The notes under the pieces are model-generated. The model searched no databases. It worked only from the letters and a program-made list of their open reading frames with translations, and had not been told where the DNA came from. A stretch of 7,633 nucleotides of DNA. It comes from Gammaproteobacteria bacterium. GTDB lineage: Bacteria > Pseudomonadota > Gammaproteobacteria > Tenderiales > Tenderiaceae. Positions 1 to 7,197 of this stretch are shown here, piece after piece. Within the stretch, counting starts at the first letter, position 1, and every line of letters begins with the position of its first letter. Made by a program: the position numbers and the translations under genes. The DNA is taken from assembly GCA_027001525.1 (NCBI GenBank), contig JALTMR010000083.1, positions 1 to 7,633 on the forward strand. Direction: 5' to 3'.

Positions 1-1703
1 CCGTGTATATCGAGGCCGGTCACGGCCTGACACCGGCCGGCACCCAGGTGGTGCTGCCCAACCGCATCAGCGTGGACCTGGCAGCCGTGGCCGAAACGCA
101 GCAGCTGGATGCCAGTTTCGGTATCTCCTCCATTCCGAAGCAGTCGCCCCACAATCGTACCGGCATCTACATCGTCGCCCTGCGCAGCGTGGAGTACAGC
201 GGCAATAAAATCGCCTCCTATCCCACCCATGTGGATGCCAGGCGTGTCACTCAGGATGGTTCAGTGATCGAGGCCACTGCGGTGACTCTGATTCCCTATC
301 CTGACGCTGGAGCGGGCACCGAGCTGGATCAGCGCCGTAAATACATCGCCGAGGAGATTTTTGTCGGGGGTAGCCGCAAAGGTCAGCCGGAGGATGTGTT
401 GCCGCTGGCGATGCTGGCCCTCGATCACGGGGTGATCAAATGGCTCGATCTGTTCATGGTGCGGCGTGAAATCGGCCACCGTGAACGAGACCTCTGGGGG
501 CTGGGTTTGTCGCCCCGGCCGCTGCGCGCCGCTCACTTGCAGCAGTACGGTGCCCATCTGGAAGATATTGAAAACCGGCTGGGGTCCCAGGCCCGCTTCA
601 GTGCTGGCGACCACTTCACCGTGTTGCCCCCGGCCGGGCCGATGCCGCTGGGGGGGATCAATGGCGATGATTTCTCCCACACCTTTTTCCCGGCGGAGAT
701 GGATGTGGAACTCTCCATTGTGCCGGAGGACGAGCTGCCTGCGCTGATCGAGGAGAGCATGGTGCTGCCCTCGCTGGATCTGAGTCTGACGGGCGAGGCG
801 CAGGAGGCCACTTCGGTAATGGTGGTGATGCCGGTGCCGCGCCACCAGTTAAGGGCACTGAACCAGAAGCTGGCCAGCCTGAGTCGGGTTCTGCCCGCCG
901 CCCGGCCGGGCATGATCGCCAAGCGCAAGCCCATTGCCGCCCTGACACAGCTGATGGCACGGCGGACGCTGGCCTTCGATTTGCCACAGGTTGTCAGAGC
1001 TGACAGCACCTGGCGCGAGGAGCTGGGCAAGCAGCCCAGGCTCTGGTATCTGCGTCGTCGCAACCTGCACTACAAGGCCGAGGTGACCTCGGTGATGGTG
1101 GAGATGACCGCCTCCGAGAGTGAGGAGGAGACGCAGCTGTATGAACGCATCGGCGCGTTGAATCTTCGTACCCGTTTTAATGCACTGCTCAATCGAAGTA
1201 CACGTCTGGGCTCTGCGGAATTGACGTCGTTCATGGCCTCGCCGCTGTTGCGCGAAGGTTCTGCTGCCACCACCAAAGCCGTGGTGGCGGAGCTGGAGAA
1301 GGCGGACACGCTGGATCGTCTGGAGGTACTCAAGGTGGTGGAGCGGTTCAGTGAACCCTCGTTCGGGGAGGGGATTGCGCGCATTGAGAATATCGCTGAT
1401 GGCACGGCGGCCGGCAGCCGGGTGATGGACAACGTGGCCAAGTCGGGGCTGCTGCCGGAGCTGGACCGCATAGGGCGGCAGTTGCCGGAAAAGGAGCTTG
1501 AGGCCCTGAGCGAGGAGCTGGCCAGCGTCGGCAGTGCCAACAGCGCCGAGGCGGTGGAGAAGGTGAAAACGCTGATTGCCAAAAAGGCAGCCGGGGATAC
1601 TCGGGCATCGCCTCGCGGCCCGGTGGTCAGCCGGCCCCTGGGCACGGTGACGCCGGTGTTGGGAAGCGGGGCGTTTGGCCGCATCAGAGGGCCAGGCAGA
1701 TGA
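1..1703 (+). CDS. Uncharacterised CIS-operon structural-type protein, 5' end missing
   Basis: The reading frame is open from the left edge (first whole codon at 3) to the TGA at 1701-1703, giving 566 visible residues. The GTG at 3 is probably an internal valine: the next residues (IEAGHGLTPAG) match residues ~90-103 of the following gene's product, so roughly 90 residues are missing. I do not recognise a named domain. Visible parts, numbered from the GTG, are a beta-rich opening with a G-H-G-L...G turn (5-13); RRKYIAEEIF (111-120); a hydrophobic LPLAMLALD stretch (133-141) leading to VRR (153-155); F-x-VLPPAGPMPL (205-216); FFP (228-230); an acidic IVPEDELPALIEES segment (239-252); VMPVP (275-279); and WYLRRRNLHY (348-357). 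From ~375 to 530 it is mostly helical and charged. The last ~35 residues form a basic Gly/Pro/Arg tail. There is no signal peptide or membrane segment. It overlaps the next gene by four bases. A baseplate or fibre-related role in a contractile injection particle is inferred from neighbours only. Confidence 0.85.
   Translation, partial: VYIEAGHGLTPAGTQVVLPNRISVDLAAVAETQQLDASFGISSIPKQSPHNRTGIYIVALRSVEYSGNKIASYPTHVDARRVTQDGSVIEATAVTLIPYPDAGAGTELDQRRKYIAEEIFVGGSRKGQPEDVLPLAMLALDHGVIKWLDLFMVRREIGHRERDLWGLGLSPRPLRAAHLQQYGAHLEDIENRLGSQARFSAGDHFTVLPPAGPMPLGGINGDDFSHTFFPAEMDVELSIVPEDELPALIEESMVLPSLDLSLTGEAQEATSVMVVMPVPRHQLRALNQKLASLSRVLPAARPGMIAKRKPIAALTQLMARRTLAFDLPQVVRADSTWREELGKQPRLWYLRRRNLHYKAEVTSVMVEMTASESEEETQLYERIGALNLRTRFNALLNRSTRLGSAELTSFMASPLLREGSAATTKAVVAELEKADTLDRLEVLKVVERFSEPSFGEGIARIENIADGTAAGSRVMDNVAKSGLLPELDRIGRQLPEKELEALSEELASVGSANSAEAVEKVKTLIAKKAAGDTRASPRGPVVSRPLGTVTPVLGSGAFGRIRGPGR
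1686..1703 (+). promoter_or_regulatory. Weak ribosome binding site and ATGA stop/start overlap
   Basis: AGAGG (1686-1690) lies nine bases before the ATG at 1700, inside the last codons of the first gene. The TGA of that gene (1701-1703) shares bases with the ATG. This arrangement usually indicates translational coupling, which would keep the two related proteins in a fixed ratio; the coupling itself is inferred. Confidence 0.6.
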
Positions 1704-4700
1704 AAATCTTCCCCATTCTTGACCCCGTTTCCGGTGAGCAGGTGCTCAGCGTTGAACCTGCTATCGAAGCTTATCCCGATGCCCAGTGGCGTCAGCGGCT
1801 GAATTTCTTTGCCGGCCGGGCGTTGACGCATACCGCGTTGCGTGCCGAACAGCAGAGCCGGGCCGGGCATCTGGCGACGCTGGGGCAGGCCCTCTCTCCC
1901 GGCGTGGTGACGGGGCTGGAGGCGGTGGCAGCACCAGACGCCAGGCCCGGTTCGACCGACGTGGTGATCGAGATCTCCGCCGGCATGGGGCTGGCCGCCA
2001 GTGGTGAGGTGGTCAGCATCAATCGTAACCATCGAGTGCTGCTCGACGATATTCAGGTCTACGCCCCTGCGGCGGTACTCGATAGCGAGGCGTCCTCTTC
2101 ATCGACCGGGGGAGCGTATCGCATGGGGGACGCTTTGGCCGACGTGCGGGCCGCCAACCTGCCTCTGCCCCAGGCCATGGTGCTGGTATTGCAGCCGGTG
2201 GCGGTGGAGCACTTTGGTCAGGAGCCATCGACTGACCCGTGTGAATACGACTCCAGTGACGAGGCCTTTGAAAACTGGCAGTGGCTCGATGGCTGTCGCC
2301 TCGCGCTCTACGCCTGGCCGGCCGAACTGGGCCCGCTGCCTGCGCCGGGGCCCTGGCGGCGCAACCGCATCGCTCACGCCGTTTTCAACCATGAACGGGG
2401 GCGGGTGGCAGGGGAGCACCTGCCGTGGACGCACCTGGGCGTAGCTATCGCACTGGTGGGGTTGGACGCCTCCCTGAATTTCGATTTCCTTGATCGCCAC
2501 TCCGTGGTGCGGCGCGGGGGTGAGGCTCGTGGTGGCGCACTGCCCATCTCCCCGGCGGGGAACCGCTTTGTCTGGCAGGCACAGTTCGAGCAGTTCAACG
2601 AGCAGTTGGTGGACTGGTTGATGAGCGATACTTCCCTGCTTGCAACGGCATTGCGGGCCGAACAGCAGTTTCGTCATCTGCCCCCGGTGGGGGTGTTGCC
2701 CAAAGAGGTGATGGATCCGCGTCAGCAGCAACAGCGTTTTTTCCCCCTGAGTTACCGTGTCGAGGCGCTGGCGATTCCTTACGAACAGCTTGATCTGGCG
2801 ATTCAGGAGAGTGCCTCCCTGGCCCCTTTTGATCTCAATACGCCCGACCGCCTGGAGGTGTTGGTGCCGGTGCCACAAGAGCACTACGAGCCTGAGCTGC
2901 TGGTGGTGGAGGAGATTGATCCCGAGTTCGATCAGGCCATCGCCCGCTTCGAGCTGGAGCGCAGCCAGTGGCTGGGACGGCGGCTGGATGTGCGGGGCAA
3001 GGCTTCGCTGCTCTACCAGGCGGTTAACGGCAAGCCCATGGTGTTTCCTGGCCGGGATCCTGATGCGGTTGACGAGGCGGAGCAGCCCGGTTCATTTGAG
3101 CCGGCGGAGGAGAGTTTCGGCATCGATGACGGCGAGGTCCTGTTGCTCAATGAACTGCGTGACTACCTCGATACCACCCCGCTCTCCGATGACGAGAAGA
3201 ACAGACTCAGCGAGCTGGGGGTGGCAGAGTACATCGACTTTTTACGCCGCAAAATCGACAGGGCGGACGATAAGGTCGAGTTCGGTTTTCTGCGTCTGCG
3301 AACAGACATCTACCGTGTGCGACAGATGATGCTGGGCAATGAGGCGGGCACCAAGCTGGCCACCTCGCCGGTGCTGGCCGAGATTGCCAGGGGTGACTCG
3401 GCGGTGGCGACCAAGCAGGAGCTTTCCAGCTACTACGAGCGGCTTAAACAGTCCCGGGCTCCGAAAAAAAAGGGTACGAGCAAGCGTGGCGATGAAGGGG
3501 CGGCCAGCGAGGTCGTGGATGAAACGACCTCTGCGTCGCGTGGCTACACCGCCGTGCCCTTTTTGAGCATGGTGGCTGATGTTCCTTTCACTACCGCTGC
3601 CCCCACTGAGGAGGTCGCTCCTCAAACAGCCGGGCCGGGCATGCGTCTCGACGTGGCCGGCATTGTGGGGGGCAATATTGCGAAGGGGATCTTTGAGGCG
3701 AAAAATATCGGCATTCTCAAGTCCGAGGCCAGCTCCGCTGAGCTGTTCAAGGTGGTGTCTGTGGAGGAGGTGAGCGGGCAGAGTCCGCTGATCGGTAATG
3801 TGCAGTTTTTTAATAATGCCACGGTGGGTGAGCGTTTGACGGAGCCCACCGCCAACGTCGCTCTGACGGCTGGCGTGGCGGCCAAAGGGGAGTTGATCCA
3901 GGCGCTGCTCGATACCGACATCAATCTGGCTGACCTTCGCGTGCCGGGCACTCAAAGTGGCGACGGGGGGGGTGAAATCACCTTTGCTGACATGACTCCC
4001 GAGGTATTGGGTCGGATTGTGGGTGGTGTTTACGATCCGGTAGGGGAAGTGGATAGCGAAGGCAATGTCGTCGGTGATGACGAGTCCGCCTATTTCAGCG
4101 CGGGGGTTAGAGCGCTTGAAAATATGACGGCCACATTGCGCCTGGTAGAGGGTCGGGTACACGCTTATCGCCGTGCTCTGGCGCGCTGCCAGTCGACATT
4201 GAAAGATCTGCAGGCCTTGCTGAAGCAGGCTGAGCAGCGTCTGAAAATTATTGGTGACGAGCTGGCGGAGGCGCGCCACGACGTCTCGGTAGCCCGGGCC
4301 CTGAAAGCGGAAGAGGAGGCGCGTTTAAGCGAGCTTAACGACCGGCGGGACAAGGTGCTGGCCACCCTGGTGCCGTTTCTGGTCTTTCGCCGCCCGCGTC
4401 TGGTGGACCCGCGTCAGGATCTGCCGGTTCGCTATCTCAATCCCGACCTGTCACAACAGCCGTTGCCGCTCTGTGATCTCTCTGAAGTGGAAGCCCCCGA
4501 AGCGCTGGAGGCGATGATGAATGTGGTGCGTGATGCGCCGCTGAAATGGTTTGAGGTGGCCACTGAGGTGCTGCCCAGACTGAGCCGCCCGGCTGATCTG
4601 CACACTACCCTGGCGGGAGCGAAAAAGAGGGCGCTGGGGCGGGTTGAAACACACCCCTTTTTCAAACTTGATTTCGATGTGCCGGACAAACTATTCCAGG

Positions 4701-5452
4701 GTATCGGCAGGGTGCTAAAGCAGTCTCAGCAACGAATGCTCGTGGAGCGTAAACAGACCGCGGCCGTCAATCTGCTCTCGTTCCAGCGTTTTGGCTGGCG
4801 TGAGGCCGTGCAACAAGTGAGTCAGGTGATCTCTCTGGGCGACGTGATTGATGGTAGCCATGGCCGCATGGGGGCCAGCCGGCGTGCCGCCAGGGAGCTG
4901 GCGGATATTGCCCAGGTGGTGACCTGCCTCTACCGGCGATTCTCCGAGGTCAAACCCGCCATTCGCCTCGATTGGGCCGAACGTTTGAGTCAGTTTGATG
5001 GGGCGGTGAGTCTGCGCAACCTCTATACCCTGCCGCGTTTTGGTGAGTTGGATTATATGGATCGCCACGCCATGCAGGCGTTGGCCGACTGGCTCTATGG
5101 TCGAGTGGTTGAGAAATACAGCGAAGCGACCTCGTTGGCGAGTGACCTGATCCGCGTGGCGCTGCTGCTGGCCAGTCAGTCGCCGGTGAATCAGTTGATC
5201 GCCGGTTACGTGGCCGAACCAGTGAGGGTGCAGGTGGGGAGCCATGTTCGCATCGCCGTCGATTTGAGTCGGGTGCGGATTGGTATGGCTGTGTCGTTTG
5301 CAGCTTCGGGGCGCACCGTGGCTCGCGGCCGGGTGGCTGATATCTCCGCCGGTCAGGTGATGGCGGAGATTGCCACCATGGCGGGTCAGAGCGTTGAGCT
5401 GGCCACGGGGGCCAGAGTGCAGATCGGTGAGCGGCTGGGCATGGACCACTAG
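1700..5452 (+). CDS. Large multidomain CIS-operon protein of unknown function (1250 aa)
   Basis: ATG at 1700 overlaps the previous stop as ATGA, with an AGAGG purine run nine bases upstream, so translation is probably coupled. I do not recognise a named family. Residues 30-75 (FFAGRALT...EQQ...GVVTGLE) resemble a pattern I recall from N-termini of CIS-associated proteins (GR-LT...EQ...GVV-GLE). A beta-rich segment follows (88-121, AGMGLAASGEVV). Further elements are RRNRIAHAVF (220-229); a hydrophobic segment ending in VVRR (246-272); LPPVGVLP (327-334); FFP (347-349); IPYEQL...IQES (359-371); VLVPVP (387-392); and LRLRTDIYRVRQ...SPVLAEIARG (531-565). A Lys/Ala/Thr/Ser-rich linker covers ~584-640. 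Residues ~800-887 are strongly charged and helical, a likely coiled coil, ending in the aromatic/basic FLVFRRPR (893-900). A mixed helical region follows, then a beta-rich module (~1168-1248) with GSHVRIAVD and RIGMAVSF. There is no signal peptide or membrane helix. Size and position before the tape-measure gene suggest a particle structural protein, perhaps baseplate or fibre-like; this is inference. Confidence 0.9.
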   Translation: MKIFPILDPVSGEQVLSVEPAIEAYPDAQWRQRLNFFAGRALTHTALRAEQQSRAGHLATLGQALSPGVVTGLEAVAAPDARPGSTDVVIEISAGMGLAASGEVVSINRNHRVLLDDIQVYAPAAVLDSEASSSSTGGAYRMGDALADVRAANLPLPQAMVLVLQPVAVEHFGQEPSTDPCEYDSSDEAFENWQWLDGCRLALYAWPAELGPLPAPGPWRRNRIAHAVFNHERGRVAGEHLPWTHLGVAIALVGLDASLNFDFLDRHSVVRRGGEARGGALPISPAGNRFVWQAQFEQFNEQLVDWLMSDTSLLATALRAEQQFRHLPPVGVLPKEVMDPRQQQQRFFPLSYRVEALAIPYEQLDLAIQESASLAPFDLNTPDRLEVLVPVPQEHYEPELLVVEEIDPEFDQAIARFELERSQWLGRRLDVRGKASLLYQAVNGKPMVFPGRDPDAVDEAEQPGSFEPAEESFGIDDGEVLLLNELRDYLDTTPLSDDEKNRLSELGVAEYIDFLRRKIDRADDKVEFGFLRLRTDIYRVRQMMLGNEAGTKLATSPVLAEIARGDSAVATKQELSSYYERLKQSRAPKKKGTSKRGDEGAASEVVDETTSASRGYTAVPFLSMVADVPFTTAAPTEEVAPQTAGPGMRLDVAGIVGGNIAKGIFEAKNIGILKSEASSAELFKVVSVEEVSGQSPLIGNVQFFNNATVGERLTEPTANVALTAGVAAKGELIQALLDTDINLADLRVPGTQSGDGGGEITFADMTPEVLGRIVGGVYDPVGEVDSEGNVVGDDESAYFSAGVRALENMTATLRLVEGRVHAYRRALARCQSTLKDLQALLKQAEQRLKIIGDELAEARHDVSVARALKAEEEARLSELNDRRDKVLATLVPFLVFRRPRLVDPRQDLPVRYLNPDLSQQPLPLCDLSEVEAPEALEAMMNVVRDAPLKWFEVATEVLPRLSRPADLHTTLAGAKKRALGRVETHPFFKLDFDVPDKLFQGIGRVLKQSQQRMLVERKQTAAVNLLSFQRFGWREAVQQVSQVISLGDVIDGSHGRMGASRRAARELADIAQVVTCLYRRFSEVKPAIRLDWAERLSQFDGAVSLRNLYTLPRFGELDYMDRHAMQALADWLYGRVVEKYSEATSLASDLIRVALLLASQSPVNQLIAGYVAEPVRVQVGSHVRIAVDLSRVRIGMAVSFAASGRTVARGRVADISAGQVMAEIATMAGQSVELATGARVQIGERLGMDH
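3464..3495 (+). other. Candidate -1 frameshift site: in-phase A AAA AAG slippery heptamer with a nearby -1 stop
   Basis: A run of eight A (3464-3471) followed by GGG encodes Lys589-Lys591 of the 1250-residue protein. In the zero frame the bases 3466-3472 read A AAA AAG, the same heptamer that drives -1 frameshifting in Escherichia coli dnaX. After a -1 slip the reading is GGG TAC GAG CAA GCG TGG CGA TGA, stopping at 3493-3495 and giving a ~598-residue product. No purine-rich Shine-Dalgarno-like stimulator is visible just upstream. A run of eight A can also cause RNA polymerase slippage. Whether the site is used is unknown; it may simply encode lysines in a linker. Confidence 0.35.
3509..3531 (+). 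other. Perfect 8-bp hairpin inside the coding sequence
   Basis: GAGGTCGT (3509-3516) pairs perfectly with ACGACCTC (3524-3531) around a seven-base loop, and GC (3507-3508) can pair with GC (3533-3534) past one bulged T. It has no T-tract, so it is not a terminator. It starts 36 bases after the A AAA AAG heptamer, farther than the usual 5-9 base spacing of frameshift stimulators, so a functional link is doubtful. Confidence 0.3.
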
Positions 5453-5471
5453 ATATATAAGGGATAGATAC

Positions 5472-5477
5472 GGGAGG
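5472..5477 (+). promoter_or_regulatory. Ribosome binding site that decides the GTG start at 5482
   Basis: GGGAGG lies four bases before GTG in the only intergenic gap of the window (5453-5481). The rest of the gap is AT-rich (TAGATATATAAGGG, from the stop codon onward) compared with its surroundings and holds no recognisable terminator or convincing -35/-10 pair. The tape-measure gene is therefore probably transcribed from upstream and has its own strong initiation site rather than depending on coupling. Confidence 0.7.
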
Positions 5478-5481
5478 CGAC

Positions 5482-7197
5482 GTGGATCTCGGTGAGCGGC
5501 GTATTCGGAGTCTGCACCTACGTGGCGGTGATGATGCCCAGCTGCGCCGGGCGCGCTACCTGCTGGAAGAGGCCTTCCGCACCGCTTCGTTGCCGGGCCT
5601 GCCACCCAACAGCGTGGTGCTGGTGCGGCGACTGAATCTGGGTAGCATCCCCTCGGGTTTGTCCGCTCCGGCGCTGGCACTTCGGATTGAAGCGCGGGTG
5701 CGCCAGTTGGCGGCAATAGCGGTCTGCGTGGACGGCTGCACCGCGCCAAAGGCGGATGTGGTCTGGTTCAGTGATCCGCTACAACCCTGTATCTGCCTGC
5801 TGCAACGCTTGCTCGATGGTCAGCCGGCGATCGAGTGGTATTGGCAGAGCCTGTTCCGCGGCCAGAAACTCAGTCTGAATGAGAAGAGCATCGACACTCT
5901 GTTTCGTGCAGCCCGGCAGACGGCACTTAACGGGCTGGCGGCGGCTCACTTGATTCAGGCCTGTCTTGAATCTCGTCGGCTGGCCCGCTTGGTGCCGTTG
6001 ATCTCACCCCAGCTAGCCAGGCAGTGGTTGCACGAGTCGGGGGTGACGCCAGTGGTCGTGGGTGAGGGGGTGGTGCCGGCGGCTGAGTCGGGGCAGATAA
6101 CACCCGCTGAGGGGGCTGAGTTACCACCCAAACTTGAGGAGGGTTGGTTGGCTGCCTTGCGCCAGGTTGCGTCGTCATGGGGTATGGCAGATGGGCGAAC
6201 TCTGTGGTTGGCCCACCAGGCACTCGTTTTCAGCCACCCGACCTATGGTGAATGCAGTGACGTATTGTGGCGGGTGAAGCGTTGGTTACCCAGCTGGTTG
6301 GCTGACGTTTCGCCGGCTGGGGAGCCATTCCAGACATCGTTAAAAGAGCGGTTCAAGAACAGGGCAGAGTCTGAGGATCAGGATCTTCAATCCCCCGGTC
6401 AGGCCTTGCCGTCGTCCTCAAAGGCAGCCCGGGTCAGCAGTGAAAGGCATCCACCTGAAGGGCATTCACTCGGGCAGATTGCTCCTCATTCTGCAGAGAA
6501 AAATTTGGTAAGCGACAAGCTTTCTTCATCCGATATCACGAAGGCCCGGCTGACTCCGCTGAAGGCTGGGACTGCAGCGTTTGGCGCTGACCGGGCTGAT
6601 GCATCAGGATCCCCTGACGAGTGCCCCGCTAGGTCCCAACCGGGCCTAAACTCCGATTTCGCCGGACTGGGGTTTGCCATCAACGTGCTGCAGCGCTGTG
6701 GTCTGTCTGAGCTGATGGCAAACAACGAGCGTCTGGCGGCCAATGATTTTCATCTCTATCTGTTGCATGCCATCGCCAGGCGTTTTGGCATGAATAAAGA
6801 CGACCCACTGATGCCTCTGTTCGCGGCGCAGGAGGATATTGGTGCGATGACTTTGGGCGAACTCTCCCTGCCATCCTGTTGGTTGGCTGATCTGACATAC
6901 CTGCCCCGAGACTATCGCCGACTCGACCAGACAGCGAGCGCTCACCAATTGATGGTTGTGATGCAGCTGTTGATGGGGCGCTATTTGCGTCACCACTGCC
7001 AGTTGTCGCTGCGTCAGCTGATATGCAGGCCGGGACGCGTGGTGCTCAGTCGCAGCCATTGGGATGTGGTGTTTGATATGGATCAGACCGATCTGCGTTT
7101 GCGCCGCCTGGCGCTGGACAGTGACCCTGGTTGGGTGCTTTGGCTGGGCAAGGTGGTGCAGTTTCATTACGACACACAAGGATATCGTTATGTCTAG
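5482..7197 (+). CDS. Contractile injection system tape-measure-family protein (Afp14/Pvc14-like)
   Basis: In characterised eCIS this family is thought to set inner-tube length during assembly in the cytoplasm. The GTG at 5482 is chosen because GGGAGG sits four bases upstream and the family-like N-terminus begins at once; the next in-frame ATG is ~235 codons later. Residues 6-80 fit the family pattern: IRSLHLRG, a helix (LRRARYLLEEAF), then VRRLNLGSIPSG, resembling the usual R-I-(D)-x-L-x-LG-x-I signature, and a second helix. LLDGQPAIEWYWQ (110-122) resembles the recurring G-x-LPW element. Four cysteines cluster at 82, 86, 103 and 105. Residues ~285-392 form a Ser/Pro/Ala/Gly-rich, probably disordered linker. 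The C-terminal part has AGLGFAINVLQRCGL (394-408) and a signature around LSLRQLICRPGRVVLS (508-523), DLRLRRLALD (537-546), DPGWVLWLGKVVQFHY (548-563). At 571 residues it is short for a tape measure and shows no long coiled coil, so the family call is firmer than the tube-length role. It overlaps the ATPase gene by eight bases. Confidence 0.75.
   Translation: MDLGERRIRSLHLRGGDDAQLRRARYLLEEAFRTASLPGLPPNSVVLVRRLNLGSIPSGLSAPALALRIEARVRQLAAIAVCVDGCTAPKADVVWFSDPLQPCICLLQRLLDGQPAIEWYWQSLFRGQKLSLNEKSIDTLFRAARQTALNGLAAAHLIQACLESRRLARLVPLISPQLARQWLHESGVTPVVVGEGVVPAAESGQITPAEGAELPPKLEEGWLAALRQVASSWGMADGRTLWLAHQALVFSHPTYGECSDVLWRVKRWLPSWLADVSPAGEPFQTSLKERFKNRAESEDQDLQSPGQALPSSSKAARVSSERHPPEGHSLGQIAPHSAEKNLVSDKLSSSDITKARLTPLKAGTAAFGADRADASGSPDECPARSQPGLNSDFAGLGFAINVLQRCGLSELMANNERLAANDFHLYLLHAIARRFGMNKDDPLMPLFAAQEDIGAMTLGELSLPSCWLADLTYLPRDYRRLDQTASAHQLMVVMQLLMGRYLRHHCQLSLRQLICRPGRVVLSRSHWDVVFDMDQTDLRLRRLALDSDPGWVLWLGKVVQFHYDTQGYRYV
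7178..7182 (+). promoter_or_regulatory. Ribosome binding site for the AAA+ ATPase gene
   Basis: AAGGA lies seven bases before ATG 7190, within the last codons of the tape-measure gene. It fixes the start of the truncated ATPase gene and, with the eight-base overlap, suggests co-translation of the two. Confidence 0.7.

Noticed and set aside
3..5. GTG as the true start of the first gene.
   Set aside because: No upstream ribosome site can be seen. The protein would begin in the middle of a segment that its paralogue places at about residue 90, and the frame is open to the window edge.
2737..2747. T6 C5 run reading T TTT TTC, a possible slippery site.
   Set aside because: It encodes the FFP motif shared with the paralogue, so protein constraint explains it, and no stimulator is visible.
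3965..3972. Run of eight G (and seven G at 650-656) as frameshift or phase-variation tracts.
   Set aside because: They read in frame as Gly-Gly-Gly and Leu-Gly-Gly, with no supporting architecture nearby. Runs of this length arise by chance in GC-rich coding DNA, though they are spots to check for sequencing error.
5453..5481. Internal promoter or terminator in the only intergenic gap.
   Set aside because: It is AT-rich but only 29 bases long, with no stem-loop plus T-tract and no credible -35 at the right distance. The Shine-Dalgarno site explains the useful part.
4715..5749. Long minus-strand open frame (344 codons), with similar ones at 3242-4279 (345) and 1070-2032 (320).
   Set aside because: They run antisense to genes with collinear protein motifs, good ribosome binding sites and tight operon spacing. 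Their products are rich in His, Arg, Pro and Gln, as expected for the mirror of GC-rich codons, and show no recognisable motif.
6597..6606. Perfect 10-bp palindrome TGATGCATCA, a possible operator.
   Set aside because: It lies deep in the tape-measure gene's linker with no promoter nearby, and one short palindrome is expected by chance.
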